DNA from: Actinomadura sp. KC345
GTDB taxonomy: Bacteria > Actinomycetota > Actinomycetes > Streptosporangiales > Streptosporangiaceae
NCBI RefSeq assembly: GCF_004348515.1
Contig: NZ_SMKH01000001.1
Coordinates: forward strand, 1 to 64,000
Direction: 5' to 3'
Length of the DNA stretch: 64,000 nucleotides
Shown here: positions 8,331 through 16,202 of the stretch, in pieces
Layout: each line of letters starts with the position of its first letter
Numbering within the stretch: the first letter of the stretch is position 1
Translations under genes and position numbers: made by a program
The notes under the pieces: model-generated
The model's input: only the letters and a program-made list of their open reading frames with translations
What the model was told of the DNA's origin: nothing
The model's database searches: none

Positions 8331-9512
8331 ATGAGGATTCGTCACTTAACCACGCTCGCGGGAGCGGTCGTCCTGACGTGCCTGCTGGTTCAGGTTCACG
8401 TACTGCCGGTCATGGCGGCAGCGGACACGGACACGTCGCCTGTCACGGCTGTGGGTCGGCTGTCGGGGGTGAACTTCGATCCGAACAAGGGCACCCTTGA
8501 TGGCTCGCCGGTCGATCACCTGCCCGACCACATCCGGCTGCTCGACATCCAGCTGCCGGACGACGGCGCACCGCAGCGGGCCGACTGGTCTCCCGACGGG
8601 AAGCGCCTGGTTTTCCTCGATGCTCCGTTCGGTGACCTTTGGGAGTACGACCTGGCGACCGGTGCGAGCCGCAATCTGACTGAGACGTCTGTGCTTCACA
8701 AGGGGGTGCTACGGGCGCACCACCTGATTAACGGCGACGTCGCCCTGTGCGCGGTGACTGAGCGCAGCGCCGACGGTCCCGAGGGCGACCGCTTCCGCGG
8801 TGAACTGTGGGTGCTCCAGCGGCCCTTGGGCACACGTGCCCCGGTCCGTCTCGGCGAGAGCTGCTGGGAAGGCATCGCGGTATCCAAGCAACCGGGTTCC
8901 ACCCGCATCGCGTGGAACCAGTCGACCATCGACTTCACTAAACCGAACGTGATAATCGAAGCCCTGGTGGGCAAGTCGAAGATCCTGACGGGTCGAATCG
9001 TCTACCGCAACGGCCGGCCGCGGATCGCCGATCGGCGGATCGCTCTCGACAAGCGCGATGTCTCCCTGGACACGCCCGCCGTCGAGGCGCAGGACTTCCG
9101 ATCCCTGCCCGATGGGGACGCCGACTCCGACGACGAACTGATCTTCAGCGCCTACTTCCATAAGGGCGGACAGGCCATGGGTGTCAACCTCGACACCGGC
9201 GCCGTCGCTGATCACACGTCGTGGTCGCTGTTCTACGAGGAAGCGGAAGGCATCGACCCGTCCGGCCGTTACCTGATGGTCGAGCGAGACCTCGCGATCA
9301 CCTTGTTCCCCGGCCTGGTCGACATCTGGCGCCTTCCGTTGGATGGCTCCGGAACGTTCGAGCGGATGACCACGTTCAACCACTACAAGGGCTTCGGGGC
9401 CAACAACCCGGTCGTGTCTCCCGACGGCACGCAAATGGCCTTCGGACTGAAAGTGGAGGGCGGTGCCGAGGGCGAGGGCAACGGCATCCTTCTGATGGAT
9501 CTCAGCAGATGA
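8331..9512 (+). CDS. secreted beta-propeller-like (PD40/TolB-like) protein
   Basis: 393 residues. A signal peptide is visible: MRIRHLTTLAG, then a hydrophobic core (VVLTCLLVQVHVLPVM) and an Ala-rich cleavage region near residue 26. The mature part carries propeller-blade signatures: RADWSPDGKRLVFLDAP near residue 82, IDPSGRYLMVER near residue 307 and VVSPDGTQMAFGL near residue 363. These resemble PD40/WD40-like repeats of TolB and related secreted proteins. No enzymatic domain follows the propeller, so a binding or structural role is the simplest reading. An upstream in-frame start at 8184 would add an unlikely Arg-rich extension. The gene stands alone between degraded regions. Confidence 0.75.
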   Translation: MRIRHLTTLAGAVVLTCLLVQVHVLPVMAAADTDTSPVTAVGRLSGVNFDPNKGTLDGSPVDHLPDHIRLLDIQLPDDGAPQRADWSPDGKRLVFLDAPFGDLWEYDLATGASRNLTETSVLHKGVLRAHHLINGDVALCAVTERSADGPEGDRFRGELWVLQRPLGTRAPVRLGESCWEGIAVSKQPGSTRIAWNQSTIDFTKPNVIIEALVGKSKILTGRIVYRNGRPRIADRRIALDKRDVSLDTPAVEAQDFRSLPDGDADSDDELIFSAYFHKGGQAMGVNLDTGAVADHTSWSLFYEEAEGIDPSGRYLMVERDLAITLFPGLVDIWRLPLDGSGTFERMTTFNHYKGFGANNPVVSPDGTQMAFGLKVEGGAEGEGNGILLMDLSR

Positions 9513-9754
9513 GGCGGTGTTGGCGCTGGCGGAGGGTGGCCGTCCGGCGAGAAATGGCAAGCGTCGATGCCCGACTGCGGGGGAGGCCAAGTGACGGGAC
9601 GGCCGGGTGTCAGTCGGTTGGGTGTGGCTTGTTGCACGGGCGGGTTCGGACTTCTCTTCCGGCCCCCGCGTCCGGACGCGCGGACACTGAACCTTTTCAG
9701 TCGGGTGATGGCTCCTCCTGAAGGGGCGCAGCCGGGGCCTGGTGTGATGCTGGA

Positions 9755-10025
9755 ATGCCGTGCGCCATGATGGGCTGGTGGAGCGTGAGCCTTACCGGAG
9801 TGAGCTCCTGACCAGCCACAGGCCGGTCCACACGGCTGTGGCCAAAGGTGACGGCGCCGGCCACCACGAGGGCGCTGTTGATTCCCTCCTCGAAGGAGGC
9901 GCTACCGGGCTACCGGGTGCGGACGACGGCTCTGAGCACCGCCACGCCGAGGACCGCGCCGGTCTGCCGGGAAGTAATGCCGACACCCGACGCCAGGCCG
10001 CCCTCCTACAGGCTGACCGCCTGGA
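9755..10025 (-). pseudogene. C-terminal remnant of a DHA2-type MFS transporter
   Basis: The reverse strand reads GLASGVGITSRQTGAVLGVA, then two stops, then in another frame SFEEGINSALVVAGAVTFGH and RPVAGQELTPVRLTLHQP. ASGxxxTxRQxGxxLGVA followed by a hydrophobic last helix is the well-known end of 14-TM drug exporters. Only the last two helices remain. The fragment follows the integrase remnant with no spacer. Confidence 0.6.
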
Positions 10026-10062
10026 TGGCGGCGCATGTTTGCCGTCGTGAGCCTCCCTGGGG

Positions 10063-10385
10063 AGACCGGGTCACCGTTGAGGTTGGTGAACACATACCCG
10101 CTGTCGCGGTACCGTCCCCCGTAGGCCGCGACCTCCGCACGCTGCCGATCCCGGTGCATCCGCAGCGCCGCGGTCGTGGTGCGGTCCAGCGCGATGACGC
10201 GGGCGCTGTGCGCGGTCTTGGGCCGGGCACACCTCCAGGCGGCCGTTCCGCCGCCGCAGCTGCCGGCAGATGGTCGCGGTGCCGTGCTCCAGGTCCACAT
10301 CCACCCAGCGCAGCCCGGCCGCCTCACCGCGCCGCAGCGCGATCACATGGTCGGCGGCGTAGAGACGGTGGCCGCGGATGGCGTG
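10063..10385 (-). pseudogene. tyrosine recombinase (phage-type integrase) remnant
   Basis: The reverse strand reads GHRLYAADHVIALRRGEAAG, LRWVDVDLEHGTATI, then after a frameshift near 10228 PKTAHSARVIALDRTTTAA and YRDSGYVFTNLNGDPVSP. This is the first half of the catalytic domain, with the Arg-containing LRRGEAAGLRW block and the beta-sheet with its Lys. The later HxLRH and tyrosine boxes are gone. The usual RGLRRGE appears shortened. No att site could be paired with it. Confidence 0.78.
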
Positions 10386-10394
10386 CGGGACTGA

Positions 10395-10700
10395 ACTCCT
10401 GGCAGGACGGCACCCCGCTCGACTTTCGCGGCGAGTTCACCAAGCACACCCTGATGCCCCCGACGTTCGTCCCCGGACCGAACCCCTACGGCCTCCCGCC
10501 GGTCCTGCTCGGCGCGCTGGGACCGGTGATGACCCGAGGTCGCCGACGGGCTCCTGGTGATGCCGTTCCACAGCCACCGGCATTTCCGCGAGCGCACTCT
10601 CCCGGCCGTGGCCGAGGGGCTGGAACTGGCGGGTCGCGAGCGGATCGAGGTGTACCCGCAGGCGATCGTCGCGATGTGCTGCCGGATCCAGGCGCGAGCT
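10395..10700 (+). pseudogene. LLM-class F420-dependent oxidoreductase fragment
   Basis: The plus strand reads SWQDGTPLDFRGEFTKHTLM, PPTFVPGPNPYGLPPVLLGA, then after a frameshift near 10545 ADGLLVMPFHSHRHFRERT and LPAVAEGLELAGR. This is the middle to C-terminal section of a luciferase-like monooxygenase (TIM barrel) of the F420 group. Both ends are missing. It begins within ~20 bases of the start of the integrase fragment on the other strand, so the junction is a rearrangement point. Confidence 0.65.
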
Positions 10701-10801
10701 CATCGGGTGCGGCGTGGCGGGGTGCAGGCTGGTGACCGCGTAGACGGTCGGGCCAGCTCGACCGCGGGGTGGCGGAACTCGGGCGGGTGTAGTGACGGCA
10801 T
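10700..10801 (-). pseudogene. IS3-family OrfA N-terminal fragment
   Basis: A reverse-strand ATG at 10801 opens MPSLHPPEFRHPAVELAR, then loses homology and stops at 10700. PPEFRxxAVELAR is the start of OrfA helix-turn-helix proteins. It is a different element from the remnant at 5756, whose start reads YPPELRHRAVRMV. Confidence 0.6.
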
Positions 10802-10839
10802 GGCGAACATCCTTCCTGATGATCGCCGGTGACCTCGGG

Positions 10840-11466
10840 TCAGCAGTCCGTGCTCCGGGGGAACCTCATGCCCGTGTTGATCGCGGGAGCCAGCCAGCGG
10901 TCGAGGAGGGCGCGGAGCCGGGCTTCGTCCTGCGGCAGCTGACTCGGGTGCTGCAACAGCGATGTCAGGAGTCGCATGATGATCTCGGCGAGACCGTAGA
11001 GGTCGTCTTCGCCGATGCCGGCGGCCGCCCAGTCGACGGGGAAGCGCCGCAGCATCTTGGCGCCGTAGGCGATGGTGTCCGCGGTGGTGGCGCCGCGGCC
11101 GAAGGCGCTTGAGTCCCCGAGTTGCAGCAGCAGGCTCAGCCGTGGCTCGGTCGGGATGGTCCGCACGCAGAAGACCATGCCCTCGACCACGGCCTCGGCC
11201 GGATCGCCGATCCCTTGGAGGTGGGCGATCAGCTGATCGACGAACGACTCCGCGCCCTGGGCCGCGACCTCACCGATGATGTCGCTGATCCGGTCGAAGT
11301 GCCGGTAGACGGTCTGGCGGGTGACACCGAGCTCGTTCGCGACGTCGGAGAGGGTCGTCTTGATGACGCCGTGCCTGTCGACGCAGCGGGCGGTCGCGTC
11401 GATGATGCGCTGCCGGGCCTCGACATCTGATGCGGGAGGCCGGCCTCCCCAGCCGTGGCGCGCCAT
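10840..11466 (-). CDS. TetR/AcrR family transcriptional regulator
   Basis: 208 residues. The N-terminal helix-turn-helix is clear: QRIIDATARCVDRHGVIKTT followed by LSDVANELGVTRQTVYRHF, at about residues 17-56. The rest is an all-helical ligand-binding/dimer domain of unknown ligand. I chose ATG 11466; an upstream extension would run into the previous gene. It is the last gene of a three-gene minus-strand operon, 4 bases after the membrane protein gene. A long inverted repeat at 14157-14183, just upstream of the first gene, is a likely binding site, so the operon would be autoregulated. Confidence 0.9.
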   Translation of the reverse strand: MARHGWGGRPPASDVEARQRIIDATARCVDRHGVIKTTLSDVANELGVTRQTVYRHFDRISDIIGEVAAQGAESFVDQLIAHLQGIGDPAEAVVEGMVFCVRTIPTEPRLSLLLQLGDSSAFGRGATTADTIAYGAKMLRRFPVDWAAAGIGEDDLYGLAEIIMRLLTSLLQHPSQLPQDEARLRALLDRWLAPAINTGMRFPRSTDC

Positions 11467-11470
11467 GACC

Positions 11471-12601
11471 CTAGGATCGCACAGGCGCCGCGACCGATCG
11501 TGCCCTGGTCGCACGGAGAGCGACCAGAATGAATCCGGTTGCGGCGACGGTGCACAACGCGGCGTACCACAGGCTGCCGGTCGGCGTGCCCTGCTCGGTG
11601 ACGCCGTTGGTCGCCGCGAAGTACGCCGGCAGTGCGATCAGCCACAGGACGACGTGGACGCCCAGGTACAGCGCCGGATAGGTCCGCGCGAACAGCGGCG
11701 ACGCCACCGGGGTCACCGTGTCGGCGCGCACCGCGCGCCAGGCGTCCACCAGCAGGAAGAGGCCGACGATCCAGACCGCGGCGAGTTCGGCGCCGAGGAT
11801 GGCCCGCTGGATCCCGAGCCGGTCCTCACCGCGGAAGGCCCCGCTGGGCGCGCTCACGATGATCATCGCCAGCGGGGTCAGGGCGCCGGCGACGACGGTA
11901 CGCCGGCCGATCCGCCGTCCGGTGAGCGTGCCGCGGCCGTCCTTCTCCCCGACCAGGCGGAAGACGAGGTAGGTCAGGGCGCCGAAGGAGACGGAGGCGA
12001 ACAGGAGCATGCTGTTCATCGGCACCGAGGCGAGCGCCGGCTGGTTGATCGTCTCGTTGTCGGTGTTCCAGGCCCACCACTTCAGCTGGGGCCCCAGGTG
12101 GTCGAAGATCTCGTAGAAGACCTGGCAGGCGAACGCGACCGCCATCGAGCCGAGCAGCGGGCCGCGCCGCGCGAAGACGCCCAGGGTCCGGACCAGCTCG
12201 TAGGCGAGCTGCGACAGTGCGGGGTAGAAGGCCACGATGTAGAGCGGCAGCCGGTCGTACATGAATTGCACGGTGAACACGTTGTGGGAGAAGATGAACC
12301 CGACGTGCTCCTCCAGGCCGAACCAGCCGGGGAAGTAGAGCGGCGGCTCGATCACGGCCAGGTACACGACCGAGGCGAACCACAGCGAGATGTTGACCGG
12401 ATCGCCGTCGCGCCGCCACCGCCGCCACGCGTGGACGAGCGCGAACACGGCCCCGCCGATGACGAGCAGCTCAAGAACCGGCATGGTGCCGTTCTCGAGG
12501 CCGAGCGGGTTGCGGAAGTCGATCACGGGATCGGCGTCGTGGCAGGAGAAGCCGAGTCTCTCGGCGACACGCGCGGCCGCCGCGTCACAGGTGTGGTCCA
12601 T
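11471..12601 (-). CDS. polytopic membrane protein, function unknown
   Basis: 376 residues with about nine hydrophobic segments: VLELLVIGGAVFALVHAW near residue 42, VVYLAVIEPPLYF, YIVAFYPALSQLAY, MLLFASVSFGALTYLVF, AAVWIVGLFLLVDAW, YLGVHVVLWLIALPAYF and a last one near the C-terminus. The first ~35 residues are soluble with two Cys (C5, C20). No transporter or enzyme signature is recognised. It sits 15 bases after the FAD enzyme gene and 4 bases before the TetR gene, so it probably works with the flavoenzyme, for example on a lipid or terpenoid substrate at the membrane. That link is inference from the operon only. Confidence 0.8.
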   Translation of the reverse strand: MDHTCDAAAARVAERLGFSCHDADPVIDFRNPLGLENGTMPVLELLVIGGAVFALVHAWRRWRRDGDPVNISLWFASVVYLAVIEPPLYFPGWFGLEEHVGFIFSHNVFTVQFMYDRLPLYIVAFYPALSQLAYELVRTLGVFARRGPLLGSMAVAFACQVFYEIFDHLGPQLKWWAWNTDNETINQPALASVPMNSMLLFASVSFGALTYLVFRLVGEKDGRGTLTGRRIGRRTVVAGALTPLAMIIVSAPSGAFRGEDRLGIQRAILGAELAAVWIVGLFLLVDAWRAVRADTVTPVASPLFARTYPALYLGVHVVLWLIALPAYFAATNGVTEQGTPTGSLWYAALCTVAATGFILVALRATRARSVAAPVRS

Positions 12602-12616
12602 TCCTCGCCTCCGGGG

Positions 12617-14140
12617 TCAGGTACCGACGCGGTCGTCACCGCGGCGGGCTCCACTGGACGACGCACGCCCCGGTCCGCGGTAGCCGGTGAAGTCGGTGCC
12701 CGGCGGGTCGCGCCGGGCGTCGAACCCGCCGGGCACCACCGTGCGGCCGATCCGCTGGCGCGCCTTGTAGCGCGCGAGGCCGAACCAGAACCTCGGGTCG
12801 GTGAGCATCTCCTTGAGCGACTTGTCGAGGTTGAACACCTGGGCGAAGGTCTCCTCGACGTAGGCGTCCTCGCGGCTGGTGGCGTTGATGGCGTTGAAGA
12901 TCGGCCAGCTGAGGCGCGCGGCCAGCCTGCGCCGCCAGGGGGCGGCGACCTCGGTCCCGGTCGCGAAGCCGTAGGCCTGGTCACGCGCCATCGCGAGCAT
13001 CCAGGGCACGTCGAGGGATTTCTTCTGCCGGTCGAGGAACTCGCGGAAGAAGGCCAGATCCACCGCGTCGCGGCCGCGCAGCATCTCACCGAGGATGAGC
13101 GCGGAGCGGGCTGCCGAACTCATCCCCTGGGCGTAGAACGGGTTGAACGCGCAGATCGAGTCACCGACGCAGACCAGCCCGATCGGGGGCACGTCGACCA
13201 GGTCGAAGCGGCGCCACTTGTTGCCGGTCGCACGAGTCAGATGCACGTCGGAGGTCGGTGTGCACGCACGCGCCGCCTGGCCGAAGGCCGTGGCCCTCAC
13301 ACGGGTCAGCGCGGCCTCGAATGCGTCGGTCTTGCGCGGCATCCGGATGCCCCACGACCCCATGCACACGATGGCGCGGTCGCCCTCGATCGGGAAGAAG
13401 TTGCTGAGGAATTCGTGCTCCTCGGGGTGGTCGCCGGTGTCCTGCGTCGGAGTGATGACCAGGTGCTTCCACCACCACGATCCGGGACGCCGGCCGGCGG
13501 GAGGCAGGTCGTACCACCGCGAGATGTAGGTGACTTTGGCGTCGAGGGTCTTTTCCGGCGGCACGGACCAGCCGGCCGCGCCGAGCCAGTCGATGACCGA
13601 GGACCCGCGCCCCAGCGCGTCGACGACCAGGTCGGCGGCCATGTAGCCCTCTTCGCCGTCGGCGGCGCGGTATTCGACTCCCTCGACGCGCCCGTGCGAG
13701 GTGCCGCCCCCGGTGGACCGCAGGCCGGTGACGGTCACGCCCTCCCGGATCTCGATGGCCGGCAGTTCACGAACCTTGTCACGCAGGACCCGTTCGATGA
13801 GCACCCGGGAGCTGTAGACCATCGTCATCGATCCGGACTTGCGCGGGGCCCAGCCGTCGTTCTCGCAGTAGGCCGCGTCCATCGACGGCATCAGATGCAT
13901 CCCGCCGCCGGCGATCAGCGCCTCCTCGAACCCGGGGAAGATCTCGCCGATCGCACGGCGGCCGGAATTGAGGAGGAAATGCGGATGCTTGCTCTGCGGC
14001 ACCCCCCGGCGGTGCTCCGCGCCCGGCGGAAGCTCGTCCCGCTCCAGGACGACCACCTCGTCGAAGTGCTCCGCAAGCACTCCGGCCGAGCACAGTCCCG
14101 CCACGCTGCCGCCGAGTACCACGGCCGTCCTGCTCCGCAT
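12617..14140 (-). CDS. FAD-dependent monooxygenase/oxidoreductase (halogenase- or geranylgeranyl-reductase-like)
   Basis: 507 residues. The FAD-binding Rossmann motif is at the very start (AVVLGGSVAGLCSAGVLAEH, residues 6-25), followed by an acidic residue ending strand 2 (VVVLERD). The motif GRGSSVIDWL near residue 178 and the second FAD motif GLVCVGDSICAFNPFYAQGM near residue 320 are those of aromatic-hydroxylase, GGR and halogenase-type flavoenzymes. The halogenase WxWxIP motif is not seen, so halogenation is not supported. The start fits the family, as the GG motif is at residue 9. First gene of the operon with the membrane protein and TetR; a candidate operator lies 17 bases upstream. 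Substrate unknown. Confidence 0.82.
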   Translation of the reverse strand: MRSRTAVVLGGSVAGLCSAGVLAEHFDEVVVLERDELPPGAEHRRGVPQSKHPHFLLNSGRRAIGEIFPGFEEALIAGGGMHLMPSMDAAYCENDGWAPRKSGSMTMVYSSRVLIERVLRDKVRELPAIEIREGVTVTGLRSTGGGTSHGRVEGVEYRAADGEEGYMAADLVVDALGRGSSVIDWLGAAGWSVPPEKTLDAKVTYISRWYDLPPAGRRPGSWWWKHLVITPTQDTGDHPEEHEFLSNFFPIEGDRAIVCMGSWGIRMPRKTDAFEAALTRVRATAFGQAARACTPTSDVHLTRATGNKWRRFDLVDVPPIGLVCVGDSICAFNPFYAQGMSSAARSALILGEMLRGRDAVDLAFFREFLDRQKKSLDVPWMLAMARDQAYGFATGTEVAAPWRRRLAARLSWPIFNAINATSREDAYVEETFAQVFNLDKSLKEMLTDPRFWFGLARYKARQRIGRTVVPGGFDARRDPPGTDFTGYRGPGRASSSGARRGDDRVGT

Positions 14141-14156
14141 CCGGACCTACTTTCAT

Positions 14157-14183
14157 TCATACATATGACGGATGAATGTATGA
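14157..14183. promoter_or_regulatory. candidate TetR operator (inverted repeat)
   Basis: TCATACAT at 14157-14164 and its exact reverse complement ATGTATGA at 14176-14183 are separated by 11 bases. The A/T-rich site stands out in GC-rich surroundings and lies just upstream of the flavoenzyme start at 14140. The TetR gene at the end of the same operon is the obvious candidate to bind it. Confidence 0.6.
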
Positions 14184-14382
14184 TTCGAAGGGTGGCGAGT
14201 CAACCCTGGACCGCCTCCAGAACGCCTCGCAGACTCCGTGAGTCCCGTTAGCCTCGGGCTTTCACGGGACGGCAGGTTGAGAGTGACCGTTCAGCACTCC
14301 AGCCGCACTTATTGATCGATGAGTCGTCGTTGCCGCTGGTAGTGGCACCTTCGGGCGCGGGCTTGGTGGCGGCGTCGCCGGC

Positions 14383-14796
14383 GTGACCAGTGCAGATGGA
14401 GTTCTGGCCGGTGCCGGGGCCAAGACCTGGGGCGGAAGCCCGTGGGCGTGGAGCGACACCGTCTCCAGCTGGACCTGGCCCGGCTTCGAAGCCTCGCCCA
14501 TTACCGTCGAGGTCTACAGCGACGCCGACGAGGTGGAGTTGCTCGTCAATGGACGCTCGCTCGGACGGCGACCGGCGGGGGCCGGGCAGCGTTTCCGCGC
14601 CGGGTTCGAAACGGTCTACGCACCGGGCGAACTGGTGGCGATCGCCTACCGGGACGGCGCCGAAACCGGCCGCCACCTCCTGCGCACCGCCGAGGGGCCG
14701 CTGCGGCTGCGCGTCGAGGCCGACCGTCCGGCCATCACGACCACCGGCGGCGATCTGGCGTTCGTCACGTTCACGCTCTCGGTCGCCGTCGAATGA
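14383..14796 (+). pseudogene. C-terminal fragment of a GH2 beta-galactosidase-like protein
   Basis: The frame gives TWGGSPWAWSDTVSSWTW, then VEVYSDADEVELLVNGRSLG, then TVYAPGELVAIAYRDG and DLAFVTFTLSVAVE. This is the immunoglobulin-like DUF4982-type end of GH2 glycosidases: the SWTWPG, SDADEVELLxNG and YxPGELxAxAYxxG blocks. The whole catalytic TIM barrel is missing, and the GTG at 14383 has no family support as a start. It is a 3' relic ending in a normal-looking stop. The bases from 14184 to 14382 hold no recognisable gene. Confidence 0.65.
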
Positions 14797-14836
14797 CGAA
14801 CGGGGCGTCCCGGTAGTGCCGGTATGGTGATCGATT

Positions 14837-15244
14837 ATGGGGAGCGAGATCGAGCGGGTGGTCCGAGACTTGTACGAGGCCCGCGCGCGGTGGGATCTAG
14901 ACGCCGTGGGTTCCTTGCTGGCCGAGGACGTCGGTTGGCATGAGCCCGGCGAGGAGGACTATTCGGGTCACCATCGCGGCCGTGACACGGTGCTGGCGCT
15001 CCTCGCCCGTCTCCGCGAGGTGACCGACGGGACGTTCACGCTGGAGCCCACCGACCTTCTGGTGACCGCCGAGCACGTGGTGGCCAAGATCCGCTGGTCC
15101 GCGCGCCGCGGTGATGCCCACGTGACGGGCAACGAGATCGCTGTCTACCGCATTCGTCACGGACAGGTGGCGGAGGCGTGGTTCTATCTCGATGGCCATG
15201 ACCCGGAGATGCTCACTCAGGTCTTCTCGTACGAGAACTCCTGA
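14837..15244 (+). CDS. SnoaL-like/NTF2-fold protein
   Basis: 135 residues with the NTF2-fold layout: an N-terminal helix (ERVVRDLYEARARWDLDAVG), a WHEPG strand near residue 34, RGRDTVLALLARLREVTDG, and a C-terminal sheet ending GQVAEAWFYLDGHDPEML. Such proteins may be cyclases, isomerases or small-ligand binders, and there is no way to choose from sequence. The ATG is preceded by TATGGT at 14823-14828 and no clear Shine-Dalgarno, so the mRNA could have almost no leader. It has no operon partners. Confidence 0.75.
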   Translation: MGSEIERVVRDLYEARARWDLDAVGSLLAEDVGWHEPGEEDYSGHHRGRDTVLALLARLREVTDGTFTLEPTDLLVTAEHVVAKIRWSARRGDAHVTGNEIAVYRIRHGQVAEAWFYLDGHDPEMLTQVFSYENS

Positions 15245-15551
15245 CAGAGCACCCCGCGGCTTGCTGAGGGCTCGCCCGGTGGCGGATCGGAAGGAAGGGG
15301 GAGCCTGCCTCGCGCGATCTTGTCGGGGTCGGCGCCTGCCCGCCGAGCCCGCCACCGATCACAGCGATGGCCAGCAACCGCATTCCCCTTCGAAGATGGC
15401 GCATCCAGCTGCGGCTGTTCTTCCTGAACCGACGCGCGCTCGTGGCGGACGCCGTCGAAGAGCCCCCGTCGGGTCGTCGATGTGGCGGGCCGCATCACCC
15501 GGTGGAGCTCTGCGTTACCCAGGAATCCCAAGGTGGACGGAAGGCGGTGGT
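15245..15551. other. intergenic stretch without recognisable gene
   Basis: About 300 bases between the SnoaL-like gene and the convergent response-regulator gene. Frames are open on several strands because of high GC, but no family motif, promoter or convincing hairpin was found. Confidence 0.4.
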
Positions 15552-16202
15552 TCAGAGTGTCGGCCCGCCGCGCAGGTACCTCAGTACGGCGAGCACGCGG
15601 CGGTGGTCGGCCGCGCTCGGGTCCAGGGAGAGCTTCGTGAAGATCGCGCCGATGTGCTTGGAGACGGTGGCGTCGGTGAGCGAGAGCTTCCGGCCGATCG
15701 CGGTGTTGGAACGCCCCTGCGCGATCAGCTCCAGCACCTCGCGTTCGCGCGCCGACAACCGACCGAGCGGATCGCGGCGCCGCGCCACCAGCCTGCGGAC
15801 CACTTCCGGGTCGACGAGGGTGCCCCCGGCGGCCACCTTCTCCAGCGCGGCGACGAACTCCCGGCCGTTCGACACCCGGTCCTTGAGCAGATAGCCGGTG
15901 CCGGCGTCTCCGGCTTCGAGCAGTTCGGCGACGTACACCGTCTCCACGTACTGGCTCAGCACCACGATGGGCAGCCGGTCCAGTCGGGCGCGCAGGCCGA
16001 CCGCGGCCCGCAGCCCTTCGTCGGAGAACCGGGGCGGCATCCGCACGTCGGTGACGAGCAGGTCGGGCGCATAGCCGTGCACGGCTGCGGTCATGGCGTC
16101 CACATTGTCGACGGCCGCCACCACCTCGTGCCCGAGTTGGCCGATGAGCCCCACGAGGCTCTCTCGGATCAGTCCCGAGTCCTCCGCCAGGACGATCCGC
16201 AT
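15552..16202 (-). CDS. NarL/LuxR-family response regulator
   Basis: 216 residues. The receiver domain (1-120) has RIVLAEDSGLIRESL at the start, the phosphoacceptor Asp in LLVTDVRMPP (D51) and the conserved Lys in TGYLLKDRV. The C-terminal LuxR helix-turn-helix follows: LSAREREVLELIAQGRSNTA, then LSLTDATVSKHIGAIFTKL. It begins inside the 3' end of the histidine kinase gene (34-base overlap), so the two are co-translated. The kinase is its cognate partner. No target genes can be named, though the divergent membrane protein at 17786 is a candidate. Confidence 0.95.
   Translation of the reverse strand: MRIVLAEDSGLIRESLVGLIGQLGHEVVAAVDNVDAMTAAVHGYAPDLLVTDVRMPPRFSDEGLRAAVGLRARLDRLPIVVLSQYVETVYVAELLEAGDAGTGYLLKDRVSNGREFVAALEKVAAGGTLVDPEVVRRLVARRRDPLGRLSAREREVLELIAQGRSNTAIGRKLSLTDATVSKHIGAIFTKLSLDPSAADHRRVLAVLRYLRGGPTL

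Noticed and set aside
12617-14140. Flavin-dependent halogenase
   Set aside because: FAD motifs are present, but the WxWxIP halogenase signature is not seen, so I kept a general flavoenzyme call.
11321-14251. A 976-codon open frame on the plus strand
   Set aside because: It is antisense to the FAD enzyme, membrane protein and TetR genes, all with clear motifs, and its own translation is Arg/Gly/His-rich without any family pattern. It is a GC-bias shadow.
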